From contig CAZOVL010000002.1 of the NCBI GenBank assembly GCA_964583185.1, positions 13,544-77,543 of the forward strand: DNA of 64,000 nucleotides. Reading direction: 5' to 3'. This stretch comes from Bacteroides_E sp964583185. GTDB lineage: Bacteria > Bacteroidota > Bacteroidia > Bacteroidales > Bacteroidaceae. The notes below the pieces were generated by a model that worked only from the letters and a program-made list of their open reading frames with translations, ran no database searches and was not told the origin of the DNA. The first letter of the stretch is position 1, and the number at the start of each line of letters is the position of its first letter. This document shows positions 44,711-53,360 of the stretch, piece by piece. A program made the position numbers and the translations under genes.

Positions 44711-45097
44711 CTATAAACCTGCAACTTCGCGTAAACGATCAATCTCGGCATCCCATAAATCAATCTGGTCATCAACCTCTTCTTCATTCGCAAAATCAAC
44801 AACTTCTAGCACATATTCGTTAGTCAATTCATTTTGCACCATACGAATTTCAAAGTACTCTCCTCTATTCATATTCTCCATCCAGCGGAACCGAATAAAA
44901 GAATAGAGTCGATAGCCAACAATCTCAGCCTCTTTAGTTTCCGATTTTTTCCAGGTAAATGTTACTTTCTTATCTTTTATGTTTACTTTATCTGCAAACC
45001 AACTCTCTAATCCTGATGCTGTACTTATTACATTCCAGAGGATTTCTTTTGATGGTGCTTCCAGTAAATATTCTAATTCTATTTTCTCTCTTTTCAT
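44711..45097 (-). CDS. START-like (AHSA1/SRPBCC) domain protein
   Basis: A small cytoplasmic protein of about 128 residues from the ATG at 45097; the ATG 21 bases upstream only adds a short charged tail. It shows the SRPBCC/START-like pattern: KIELEYLLEAPSKEILWNVISTASGLESWFADKV at the start, GYRLYSFIRFRWM in the middle and a C-terminal helix DQIDLWDAEIDRLREVAGL. The fold makes a hydrophobic ligand pocket; ligand and role are unknown. It is the first gene on its strand before the LptF/G gene, with an 85-base gap. Confidence 0.8.
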   Translation of the reverse strand: MKREKIELEYLLEAPSKEILWNVISTASGLESWFADKVNIKDKKVTFTWKKSETKEAEIVGYRLYSFIRFRWMENMNRGEYFEIRMVQNELTNEYVLEVVDFANEEEVDDQIDLWDAEIDRLREVAGL

Positions 45098-45281
45098 AGT
45101 CTTTTGCTTAAGTCTCACACTGCAATATACAGAGTTTTTTTAGATTACCATATTTCTTTGTACATCTATTCAAAAAAAGTAAAAGAATAAGACCAAAGAG
45201 ATTCAAAATAAAAATGAAACACCCTATTCATAGAGAAACGATTCAAGAGTTGCAACTTCCGGAAGTAAAAAAAGAGAAAAA

Positions 45282-45318
45282 ACAAGAGAGGTAGCAATCA
45301 CCACCTCTCTCTCGTTGT
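45282..45318 (-). terminator. Intrinsic terminator after the C11 peptidase gene
   Basis: An 8-bp stem AGAGAGGT/ACCTCTCT (45285-45292 with 45303-45310), extendable by ACAA/TTGT outside a small bulge, followed on the minus strand by a T-rich tract. It closes the lipoprotein/C11 operon. Confidence 0.65.
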
Positions 45319-45345
45319 TAATATTACATTATAATGAAGCAAGAG

Positions 45346-46581
45346 TTATTGATATACATCTTTATACCAATCCAACTTTTTATAAGCTTCTTCTATTCCC
45401 ATTTTTTTATTGTCAACTACACCAAATCTGTTAATACTTAGCCCGGAGTAAAAATCCACAGTTATAATTCTGTTCAATCTTGTTGATCTTGCTCCACTTA
45501 AAACTGTTTTAGTCGAGTTTTTAAATAAAATGGTTTTATTTAGTTGATCTTGCAGAGTAGCTAGTTCTTGCTTATCAACAAAAGAATGCATATAATGAAC
45601 AAAATCATAAAATATAGGATCTCCAAAAGCATGATCAAAACCTTGAATTTTACGAGTAGACCATCTACCATGTATATCTTCTAGTTTATAATTTTTCATA
45701 ATTTTATTCATAACTGAAGCTAAGTTTCTAAGTTCTCCTGTTTTCACCAAACTGTAAGACGCTCCTCCATTTTCTCGTTCATTTTTATCATACTCATTAA
45801 ACACATTTTTAGCTACTTCTTCATAATCAATGTCTTTTTTCAATAATAAAGGCACTAAAGAAGGATAAGGATGACCTGTAGCCGGAAGTAAAGAGGTTCC
45901 TCCTAAAATATAGTCCGTCTTATCTCTTAACTGATAAACCACTTCAACACATTGCATTAAACAAGCATCAAAAATGATATACTCAAATGTATTTTGAGGA
46001 ATTGCATTAGCCAAATCTTTAATTTCCATGGAATATACTGCTGGTGTTCTCCCATATTTATCTTCTCTTAAGTCTTCACCAAAAGATCGAGTCTGGACTT
46101 CACAGTTTGGAAAACAAGCAGGCAGCCAGCCTGTACCATGCGACCAAAGAATTAGACCTTTCCTTTTTGCACTTTTGGCATGATTCAGGTAATCTGAAAG
46201 GACCAAGTCAAGACGTTCTTTAGAAGCAGAGTTTGCTTCAGAATAGGTTTGTACAGTATCTACCTTCTGCTCTGAATCTTTTTTATAAACTTTCAAAAGT
46301 AAAGGAGGATTCTCAAGACTACTTGACTCACCATCATAGTAGATAAACACATCTCCTTCGGTCTCCGTATTTTGTATACCCTCTTTTATTTTCTCTATAT
46401 TATTGAGTGCATCTCGATCCAAATCATTATCAGCAACCATATAAATAAGGACTGAAGATTTATTGGAATTTACTGTAGTGGGGGGTGCAGTATCAATATT
46501 CAAATCTTTTTCACAAGAAGATAAGAAAACTAAAAATGAAGCAAAACAGAAAATGGTTTGAAAATATTTTTTTATAATCAT
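45346..46581 (-). CDS. Clostripain-like C11 cysteine peptidase, lipoprotein
   Basis: A 411-residue lipoprotein (SSC at 21-23, Cys23 lipidated). The peptidase domain starts at SSVLIYMVADNDLD, with the catalytic His148 in LILWSHGTGW and Cys207 in IIFDACLMQCVEV, the C11 dyad. C11 enzymes cut after Arg or Lys and are often activated by self-cleavage. With a lipid anchor it probably works on the outer or periplasmic face of the outer membrane. It follows two unknown lipoproteins in the same orientation (25 and 69 base gaps), so all three may work together. Confidence 0.87.
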   Translation of the reverse strand: MIIKKYFQTIFCFASFLVFLSSCEKDLNIDTAPPTTVNSNKSSVLIYMVADNDLDRDALNNIEKIKEGIQNTETEGDVFIYYDGESSSLENPPLLLKVYKKDSEQKVDTVQTYSEANSASKERLDLVLSDYLNHAKSAKRKGLILWSHGTGWLPACFPNCEVQTRSFGEDLREDKYGRTPAVYSMEIKDLANAIPQNTFEYIIFDACLMQCVEVVYQLRDKTDYILGGTSLLPATGHPYPSLVPLLLKKDIDYEEVAKNVFNEYDKNERENGGASYSLVKTGELRNLASVMNKIMKNYKLEDIHGRWSTRKIQGFDHAFGDPIFYDFVHYMHSFVDKQELATLQDQLNKTILFKNSTKTVLSGARSTRLNRIITVDFYSGLSINRFGVVDNKKMGIEEAYKKLDWYKDVYQ

Positions 46582-46606
46582 TATTTAGAAATTAATAAAA
46601 AAGTAG

Positions 46607-47386
46607 TCATTTCTTTTGTAAAAACCCAACAACCGAATTTTCTTTCATCGGATTTTTAAACTCTACTTTTAGTTTTGTATGTTCTTTGTTCTCAAAAGAG
46701 ATAAATTTAAATTCAAAATCACTCATTCCATAGGTTGTTTCAACCACAAGATGATCAGTATAGTTGGTATTAAATGTTCCTTCAATTTTATCTCCGGATG
46801 ATAATACACCAATAAACCCTCCGTCTTTACTAAATTTCATTGATTTTATTATTCCTTTATCTACCTTCATTTCATCGGAAAGTACTTTCCATTCGGTATC
46901 GAAGAAAGAAGACTCAAAATGAAGTGTTTTCTGACGGTCCATACGGAATAAATCATTTTTTTGATGAGGATTTTTACCCATAAATACGGAAATATATTCA
47001 AAGGAGTTCCCTTCAAAAGTTTTAGCCACTAAGGTTAAGTAATCTTTTCCTTTTTCGCCTAATTCAGGTATATCAATTCGAATATAAAACTTGCTTTTGG
47101 CAGTAAAAAATCGATAGATTCCTTCGTAATTACTATTGTGAGTAGAAAATCTACATTTGTTATTTTCATAAAATGAAAAATCAAATAACTTGCTGGTTGA
47201 ATACCCTTTATCCATATACGAAATAGTCCAAGAACCCTCAATAGATTGTTTTTGTCCTTCTATTTCTGCATTATCTCCTGTAACAGGTAATGGCTCGTTC
47301 TTTACAGTCTCTTTTTCACAAGAAGAGAAACAAATACTTAAGCATAATAAACTCAGTAATATCAATTTAAATGAAGTGAGTGTCAT
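46607..47386 (-). CDS. Unknown lipoprotein, lipocalin-like pattern
   Basis: A 259-residue lipoprotein; the signal is LLSLLCLSICFSSCEKE with the lipidated Cys near 23. The mature part contains two similar beta-rich blocks of roughly 110 residues: IEGSWTISYMDKGYSTSKLFDFSFYENNKCRF and FDTEWKVLSDEMKVDKGIIKSMKFSKDGGF both begin with an aromatic W pair and a following strand, as in lipocalin-like domains. This duplication is my reading, not a database result. It lies between another unknown lipoprotein and the C11 peptidase; it could be a chaperone, an inhibitor or a substrate for it. Confidence 0.65.
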   Translation of the reverse strand: MTLTSFKLILLSLLCLSICFSSCEKETVKNEPLPVTGDNAEIEGQKQSIEGSWTISYMDKGYSTSKLFDFSFYENNKCRFSTHNSNYEGIYRFFTAKSKFYIRIDIPELGEKGKDYLTLVAKTFEGNSFEYISVFMGKNPHQKNDLFRMDRQKTLHFESSFFDTEWKVLSDEMKVDKGIIKSMKFSKDGGFIGVLSSGDKIEGTFNTNYTDHLVVETTYGMSDFEFKFISFENKEHTKLKVEFKNPMKENSVVGFLQKK

Positions 47387-47455
47387 TTCTTTTATTGTTT
47401 AGAACATAAATACACCATAGAATCAACTCCTGAGTATTTATCATTATTAAAGAAT

Positions 47456-48694
47456 TCAATTAAAAACATCTTTTAGCGAATTGATGGCAATAGTTTCTAC
47501 AACTCCCATAGCATCATTTTGTATTCTGAAAGTGTTTAACCTCTTATGTTCTTCACCAGGGTTACAGATGAAATGAATCATAGTATCCAAGTCTTTTCTC
47601 ATAAAGTTATCGTGCATTGTTGCACGCAAACTACCCTTGAAACTAACATTCAGTTCAGCTAAATAATCATTTTTCAGATTGCCTAAACTAAGCTCATTAA
47701 AAGTAAGGCTCATTTTTTCCAATACTCTTTTATCGCCCAAATTCATAGAGGAGAGAGTTAATGAGTGATTTTCACTAGAGATGAAATTTAAGCTATACAC
47801 ATATATATTTTTAGCCTTATCCGGAGTAACTAATTTACCGTTTTCTAAAGGAACCATAATAGAAATTGCAGCTTGACAACCTATTCCTATATTTTCAAAA
47901 TCAATGTTCCATCGGGTACATTTAAGGTCTTTACCATCCACGCTATAATTATAAATATTTACTTCTTTTTCATCATCGTCGGCAAATCCATACAATTCAA
48001 CCTTTAATGATTTAGCCTCATTAGACATTGGAAGAATATCTTCATCATAATAGTTACGAACAACTTTTATGGTATTTTTCTCATCGGGTTCTTGAGTATC
48101 AACTAGTTCTTTTACAATACATTTTACTACTTCCGATTTTAGATTCTTATATTGGGCATAAACAGAAAACATACCTACATTAGTAAAGGTATAAGTGTTA
48201 CCCACGAATTCTAATCCATCAATAAACAACTTTATGTCTGTTGTTAAAACATCATCTTTATCATCTTTTACAGTAAAAGCAACAGTCTTTCCAACAGGAA
48301 TCTCATTTGGATTTGTGTTTAATTCCAAATAAACTTGCTTTTCTTCTTTAGCATCTGCTTTTATAACCTCAATTTGAAGTTCGTTACTATGATTTTTTTT
48401 ATATTCCGCATATACTTTAAGAGTTGTTTCTTCTGTTACTTCAAAATGATTTCGTTTAATAGTTTTTCCGTTAACGTAAAAAACGATAGATGGATCTGCT
48501 GTTACATCTACATCGTTAAACTTGGCTGAAAGAATGACATTCTGCCCTAAAATCGCTTTATTTTCAAGTTCACAATTCGATTTCAGAAATAAAACTCCAC
48601 CCTCTCCTTGTACTATTTTTTCCTTCTCGCAAGAAGTAAAAGAAATGACAAATAATGAGATTACAATTAGTTTTAAAAAAATAAGATTTTTCAT
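47456..48694 (-). CDS. Unknown lipoprotein with Ig-like N-terminal repeats
   Basis: A 412-residue lipoprotein with the signal LIVISLFVISFTSCEKE (Cys at 22). Residues ~28-110 and ~115-195 form two similar segments with Ig-like features: INGKTI-type strands such as PSIVFYVNGKTIKRNHFEVTEETTLKVYAEYK and IKLFIDGLEFVGNTYTFTNVGMFSVYAQYK. The C-terminal half is unlike anything I recognise. Ig-like repeats suggest adhesion or protein binding at the surface. It is the first gene of the three-gene lipoprotein/C11 run and is preceded by a 675-base non-coding stretch with repeat array C. Confidence 0.65.
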   Translation of the reverse strand: MKNLIFLKLIVISLFVISFTSCEKEKIVQGEGGVLFLKSNCELENKAILGQNVILSAKFNDVDVTADPSIVFYVNGKTIKRNHFEVTEETTLKVYAEYKKNHSNELQIEVIKADAKEEKQVYLELNTNPNEIPVGKTVAFTVKDDKDDVLTTDIKLFIDGLEFVGNTYTFTNVGMFSVYAQYKNLKSEVVKCIVKELVDTQEPDEKNTIKVVRNYYDEDILPMSNEAKSLKVELYGFADDDEKEVNIYNYSVDGKDLKCTRWNIDFENIGIGCQAAISIMVPLENGKLVTPDKAKNIYVYSLNFISSENHSLTLSSMNLGDKRVLEKMSLTFNELSLGNLKNDYLAELNVSFKGSLRATMHDNFMRKDLDTMIHFICNPGEEHKRLNTFRIQNDAMGVVETIAINSLKDVFN

Positions 48695-49369
48695 TTGTTT
48701 TTATTTATTGATTGTTTAAAAAACGAATAATTATAAACCGGATAATTATTCCGAGTGCAAAATTCGGAAGTTTAATTCATCTCATCAATCACTATTTTTA
48801 GGTATTTTTTACCCAATTTAGATAATAAATACCACAGATATATGATTAAACACAAAACTAGACAGACTTACCTCTCGTTTATATTCCGAAGTTTTAGATA
48901 AGCAAAAAAAAGAATCGAAAAATAAAAATCAATAAATAGAGCTATATAAGATGAGAAAGAATAATAGGTTTCAATGAATAAAAGAACAATAAAAAAAGCT
49001 CTTTTATAAACAAAAAACATCATCACACATCCACAGAAAGACAAACAAGATGTAATAAACTTTCACAAAAAAATATAGAGTTAATACTTAAGAAAGGAAG
49101 AAGTAGTGATAGAAAAGGAGCAAAGTTTTCAATAGAATGAAAAAGGGAATAAAAAAAGAGTCATTGTCACTTTTCACAAAGAAAGGACATTCTTTTACTA
49201 AGGAACAAATTAACACCTCCTAGACCGAAGGGCTATCGGTCCTAGACTGAAGGGTGCTCGGTCTAGGACCGAGGAGGGTTGAGTCCTAGACCGACCGACA
49301 CCCTCATTTCAAAGCTTAAAACAAAGCTTTTAAAAGGGTTTAATATCTATTATAAAAAGCAAAATTATT
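48695..49369. other. Long AT-rich intergenic region with repeat array C
   Basis: This 675-base stretch separates the lipoprotein/C11 operon from the (-) beta-barrel gene. It holds repeat array C (49214-49294). A weak ATAAAAGA/TCTTTTAT hairpin (48979-48986 with 49001-49008) could be a poor terminator. No open frame with coding character was seen, and no -7 box was placed with confidence. Confidence 0.55.
49214..49294. repeat. 22-bp-period palindromic repeat array C (4 units)
   Basis: Four units centred at 49221, 49243, 49265 and 49287, exactly 22 bp apart. Unit 3 is a perfect TCGGTCTAGGACCGA, unit 2 is TCGGTCCTAGACTGA, unit 4 is TGAGTCCTAGACCGA (same as unit 3 of array A) and unit 1 is degenerate at its left half (CACCTCCTAGACCGA). 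Linkers are AGGGCTA, AGGGTGC and GGAGGGT. Its left half resembles array B and its right half array A. Confidence 0.9.
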
Positions 49370-50065
49370 TTAGAAACGAAAACCTAAACCAAGAAAGAAA
49401 GAGTGCATGAAGCTTTGTTTTTTAGGATTAAGTTTTCTTCCTTCAATGGTTATATTTCTAGTCCCACTATATAAGTCGTAATTTGAAAAAGAATACCCTA
49501 TAGAGAAAATAGCTCCACCTTCTAATTCTAATGACAGGGCTCCTCTAAACTGATAAAAAACGGAAGAAGCTCCTTCATTTTGCACACGAACTACTTTGTC
49601 AGCAGACCAAACACCGGGTTGATTCGGATAGTACTCAACATCAAACACTGCATTTGCAGGTAGTGGGAGAGTTAAACCAGGCATAAAGGTAAAATACACC
49701 TCACAATCCTTATCTTTACCAAACACTACAGAAGGGGTTGAAAATTGCAGTGAAGGACGTATGGAGAAAAAGTGACTTCCATCATTTTCACTTCCTGCAC
49801 TCCAATTCCATTGTTTATCTTGTGACTTTCCGGCAAACCCTTCCTCATTAATAGGACGAGAAAAGACAAGACCTAAAGTTACCCCAACATAACGAAAGGG
49901 TTGATAGGTTACCGAGGGTTCAACTTCCCAAGCTGAGTAATTAGTAAGAGTTCCCAAAAATTCTGCCTTCCAATATTTTCTGGGCACTTTTTCTTCTGCA
50001 TAAACAGATATCCCTATTAACAGGAATAATCCTATTAAAAGAAATCTGCAATTATTCATTCTCAT
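49370..50065 (-). CDS. Small secreted outer-membrane beta-barrel-like protein
   Basis: A 231-residue protein with a signal peptide (LLIGLFLLIGISVYAEE, cleaved near 24). The mature part alternates aromatic and polar residues (YWKAEFLGTLTNYSAWEVEPSVTYQPFRYVGVTLGLVFSRP) and ends GLGFRF, as in 8-strand outer-membrane proteins. No known family is recognised. It is a single-gene unit with its own promoter-like box and is separated from the GH18 gene upstream by a terminator. Confidence 0.65.
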   Translation of the reverse strand: MRMNNCRFLLIGLFLLIGISVYAEEKVPRKYWKAEFLGTLTNYSAWEVEPSVTYQPFRYVGVTLGLVFSRPINEEGFAGKSQDKQWNWSAGSENDGSHFFSIRPSLQFSTPSVVFGKDKDCEVYFTFMPGLTLPLPANAVFDVEYYPNQPGVWSADKVVRVQNEGASSVFYQFRGALSLELEGGAIFSIGYSFSNYDLYSGTRNITIEGRKLNPKKQSFMHSFFLGLGFRF

Positions 50066-50090
50066 TTAGACGTTCTTCTATTTTTGTTTG

Positions 50091-50098
50091 CAAAGGTA
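50091..50098 (-). promoter_or_regulatory. -7 box (TACCTTTG) before the beta-barrel gene
   Basis: Minus-strand TACCTTTG fits TAnnTTTG and ends 25 bases before the ATG at 50065. A TTTG further upstream is only 10 bases away, too close for a normal -33 element. Confidence 0.4.
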
Positions 50099-50169
50099 GT
50101 TGTTTTCACAAAAAACAACTCATTCCTTTTCTTTCTTATTATATTACGAGTTCAACTCATTTTAATTAT

Positions 50170-50201
50170 AAAAAAACAGGAGCATTTATATAAACACTCC
50201 T
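50170..50201 (-). terminator. Intrinsic terminator after the GH18 gene
   Basis: Minus strand AGGAGTGTTT-ATAT-AAATGCTCCT (50178-50201, arms with two G.U pairs) is followed by a G and seven T. It lies about 30 bases past the stop of the restored GH18 frame, which supports that frame as the true gene end. Confidence 0.7.
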
Positions 50202-50232
50202 ATCTTCTTTCTATAATATATTAAATCATTTA

Positions 50233-50476
50233 TTATTTATCAGACCAATTCTTATGATCTTCACTGGAAAGATGACTCCACTCAGTTTCATAGGGTTCAC
50301 CCTTAATTACAAGCTCATCATCAAAAAGTTCTTTAACAAGAATTTCTAAAGTTTCAGTCTGTTGTACACCTTCACCCCTTAATCCAAATACCATATTTGC
50401 TTTATGGCCTTCTTTTCTTAATTTCCGTAGATTTTCTTCTAAATCCCATTGTCCAACAGAATTAGTTTTATGGAAA
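50233..50476 (-). other. Out-of-frame 3' segment of the GH18 gene
   Basis: In the -1 frame relative to the upstream GH18 gene, the minus strand encodes about 78 further residues, beginning HKTNSVGQWDLEENLRKL, through MVFGLRGEGVQQTETLEILV to HLSSEDHKNWSDK and a stop at 50233-50235. The text reads as the natural end of a GH18 barrel. The frames meet at the run of four T (minus strand, 50474-50477); one added T gives a continuous protein. The terminator just beyond supports this end. Confidence 0.75.
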
Positions 50477-51674
50477 ACATACCCACGTTTTCTCTAGATA
50501 TTCCCTCAAAATCTTCAGTATAATCAGAAAGATCACCATAATCTGGAAGAACATAATCCACAAAACTGCCAGGTTTGCTCCCTTCAACATCTACCATCTT
50601 TCGTAATGCCTTATATGAATATACAGCTGTGATTTTATCAGGCATAACTTTTTTTATTTCATATGCTAAGCGAGATGAAGACTCAAAACTTAATGTAGGT
50701 AGCAACACAGCAGGATCACCTGCCCCATCAACTTTATTATACCCGTACTCATCATCTAAAAACAAACCATCCAAACCATAAAAATCATTAAACTTTTTCA
50801 ACTCTAATGCAAAGTTTCTACAAGCATCATTCGTTAAGTTAGCAAGACCCGCTGGATTTGCGAGACCATCAAGAGCTCCGTGTGGAGTTAATCCAAAGAT
50901 TACTTTCATTCCTTGATCCTGAAGGGGTCTTACATATTTTTCAATGTTATCAAACAAGAATTTATTTTTCTCATTTAATGATACCTGTACTTTCTTTGTT
51001 TTGTGATTGTAATGTACATTAGCAGAAAATAATATGACTGCATCAAAAAGATACTTATCGCTTTTTTTCAACTTAAAATTCAGATGATTTAATGGGTTAT
51101 CATTATTTATTTCCATACAACTGAAAATTTTAATACCGGTTGATTTTTCAATATTATTCCCCATAGATTTAACTATAATAGCTATATAAGAATCTTTTTC
51201 AGGAATCACAACATCACCTTTATTCACAGTAGCTTTCAATGGTACAACATACTCTTTCCCCATTTCCATTGTTTCTCCATACTGAATGTTAATAGTCAGT
51301 GAATCTGAAGCCATATTTCCGCTTTTAATATTTACTGTTTCTCCTGAAACAGTAATAAGCTCTTTAGGATAAACTTTATATGTTTTTTTATATTTAGCAT
51401 TAATAGCCTCAACTAATGAAGCATCATATTTATATGATACTTCAATATCTTCTACTGCTTTTCTTCTCAAAACAAAGTTTATTTTTTTCTCTAAAACTTT
51501 CCCTTCTCTTATTTGCATATTAATTTTCTGTGCAACGGCATGTTCAGCATAAGCATATCCATACAACTGTCCTAAAGAGTCATTATCTTTATCATTACAA
51601 CCAGTCGTAAAGGATACTACAAAAATTGAAATTAGCATTAACCTCAATAATAGTATATATTCGTTTCTTTTCAT
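50439..51674 (-). CDS. GH18 family lipoprotein (endo-beta-N-acetylglucosaminidase-like), C-terminus frameshifted
   Basis: A lipoprotein with the signal MLISIFVVSFTTGC (Cys near 26). Residues ~35-170 form a beta-sandwich like DUF1735 N-terminal domains of Bacteroides GH18 proteins; the TIM barrel follows. The catalytic GH18 motif DxxDxDxE-like sequence is DGLFLDDEYGYN, with the acid Glu. GH18 lipoproteins in SusC/D loci commonly cut the GlcNAc-GlcNAc core of N-glycans. The frame as read ends early at 50439 with a scrambled IKLILLDNGI; the natural end lies in the adjacent out-of-frame segment. It is the last gene of the sigma-controlled locus, 28 bases after susD. Confidence 0.82.
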   Translation of the reverse strand: MKRNEYILLLRLMLISIFVVSFTTGCNDKDNDSLGQLYGYAYAEHAVAQKINMQIREGKVLEKKINFVLRRKAVEDIEVSYKYDASLVEAINAKYKKTYKVYPKELITVSGETVNIKSGNMASDSLTINIQYGETMEMGKEYVVPLKATVNKGDVVIPEKDSYIAIIVKSMGNNIEKSTGIKIFSCMEINNDNPLNHLNFKLKKSDKYLFDAVILFSANVHYNHKTKKVQVSLNEKNKFLFDNIEKYVRPLQDQGMKVIFGLTPHGALDGLANPAGLANLTNDACRNFALELKKFNDFYGLDGLFLDDEYGYNKVDGAGDPAVLLPTLSFESSSRLAYEIKKVMPDKITAVYSYKALRKMVDVEGSKPGSFVDYVLPDYGDLSDYTEDFEGISRENVGMFSIKLILLDNGI

Positions 51675-51702
51675 TTTTTATCCTTTTTAAATAATTATCT
51701 GT

Positions 51703-53349
51703 TTATTCAAAGTTGTTTTCTTGTTTATTTGGGTTCTTATCCCACCATAATTTTGTTGCATAATCATCTTTTCCCTCTAAAAGTTGCAATACATTTTCGT
51801 AATTTGGCTTATCTTTTTCAACCTTAGGATATGGTATTCGAGATGCTAAATTCTCCGTAAGAGAATCATCACCACTTAAGTTTATAAGCACAGGGAAAAA
51901 TTTAGGATAACCGGTGCGTCGTTGTTCACTCCATGCCTCTTGACCTAGAGGGAACATTGCAATCCATTTCTGAGTTATTATTTTTTCTAATTTAGTTTCC
52001 ATTTCATCAGATTCTTCCCATTTAATAGTAGCCTCCGATTCGTTCTCTACATCGTAGTCAACTGATGGATCAATGAGTAAATCATCTCCAAACAAGCTAT
52101 AATCTTCTGGTGTATTATCTTCATCGTTAAGATAATTATCAATATCTTCTGCATCTGTGATACCATATTGTTCAAATGAAACACGTATACCTTTTTCATA
52201 AAACTCTTGAGCAGTTCCTCCCATATCCCATCCTATCAATGCTCCTTCAGCTCTAAGAAAATAAGATTCGCTAGCAGGCATAATTAATAGTTTACTACTA
52301 GCAACAGATGTACTTGTAGAAAACTTTTTAGCTACTTCTTGAGATGTAACAGTAATTCCAGATCTAATACCAACAAAAATAGATTCTTCTTCATCCCAAT
52401 TACTAGCCTCTGTTTTTGTAAAATACTTAGCACGTCTAGGGTCATTGTATCCATTCATATAACAAATAATATCAGCACAAGCTCTTGCATCACCCCATTC
52501 AACAGCAATCTTGAATAAGCCATTGGGTTGAAAAGAGTTATAAGCATTATCAGCATTTGTATTCATAACGCCAAATTCATGTTTTACTGCAGATTCAGCT
52601 TTCTCTTTGGCCAACTCAGGTGCAGCAAATCGCACTCTCATTGCCATTCTTAATTTCAATGTGTTTGCATAAACAACCCATTTTTTATAATCATTCCCAT
52701 ATATATTATCTAAAAGATCACTACTTGCAGCATAGCCTGGATTTTCCTTATAAAACTCAGTAAGATAGGCTATAGCCTCATCCAGTTCTTCAAACATTTT
52801 CTTATACAAGGTTTCTTGGTCATCGTACTCTACAGCCAAATCACCAGGTCTTAATTGTGTATAAGGAAGAGGTCCATGCATATCTGTAAGTCTTTGAAAA
52901 GCTGTCACTCTCAAGATTTTAGCAAAATGATATAAGTGCTGAAAGCTCTCTTCATCTTTAGCTAGCTTTTCTACTTCAAAGAAACTTCTTCCAGTATATT
53001 TATATGTGTCTTCCATTGGAATCTTCAGCCAATTATCCGGAGCATTAAATGTTTGAAAGTGACTTTGCCAACCTGATTTAGAAACAGAGAAATAGCGTCC
53101 ATAAACATCTCCAATAAAGCTTTGAGTCATTTGGTATGCGTTTTCCTGTACCGGATAAGCATAATTTATTAATGTTGGGAAATGTGATTTTATAAGATAA
53201 TAACCTTCTTTCATTTCCTTTTCTGTTGGTTCTCCCGGATTACGATTAAAATCCTCAAAGTCTGCAGTACAAGACATAACAAGAACCATTACTGTAACAC
53301 TTGAAAATACTCCCAGAGTATATATGATATAATTAAAAAACTTTTTCAT
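51703..53349 (-). CDS. SusD/RagB-like outer-membrane glycan-binding lipoprotein (SusD-like_2 type)
   Basis: A 548-residue lipoprotein (MVLVMSCTADFEDFNRNPGEPT, lipidated Cys27). The TPR-like helical core and the FNRNPGEPTEKEM start fit the SusD-like_2 branch of the SusD/RagB family. It has RVTAFQRLTDMHGPLPYTQ and WVVYANTLKLRMAMRVR, both family-typical. On the cell surface it would cap its SusC partner and hold the glycan before uptake. It is 11 bases downstream of the susC-like gene. Confidence 0.92.
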   Translation of the reverse strand: MKKFFNYIIYTLGVFSSVTVMVLVMSCTADFEDFNRNPGEPTEKEMKEGYYLIKSHFPTLINYAYPVQENAYQMTQSFIGDVYGRYFSVSKSGWQSHFQTFNAPDNWLKIPMEDTYKYTGRSFFEVEKLAKDEESFQHLYHFAKILRVTAFQRLTDMHGPLPYTQLRPGDLAVEYDDQETLYKKMFEELDEAIAYLTEFYKENPGYAASSDLLDNIYGNDYKKWVVYANTLKLRMAMRVRFAAPELAKEKAESAVKHEFGVMNTNADNAYNSFQPNGLFKIAVEWGDARACADIICYMNGYNDPRRAKYFTKTEASNWDEEESIFVGIRSGITVTSQEVAKKFSTSTSVASSKLLIMPASESYFLRAEGALIGWDMGGTAQEFYEKGIRVSFEQYGITDAEDIDNYLNDEDNTPEDYSLFGDDLLIDPSVDYDVENESEATIKWEESDEMETKLEKIITQKWIAMFPLGQEAWSEQRRTGYPKFFPVLINLSGDDSLTENLASRIPYPKVEKDKPNYENVLQLLEGKDDYATKLWWDKNPNKQENNFE

Positions 53350-53360
53350 TTTTTTCTTTA

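Noticed and set aside
45098..45118. Longer N-terminus for the START-like protein (ATG at 45118)
   Set aside because: The extra seven residues are charged and outside the domain; the ATG at 45097 begins the fold cleanly. The choice is not certain.
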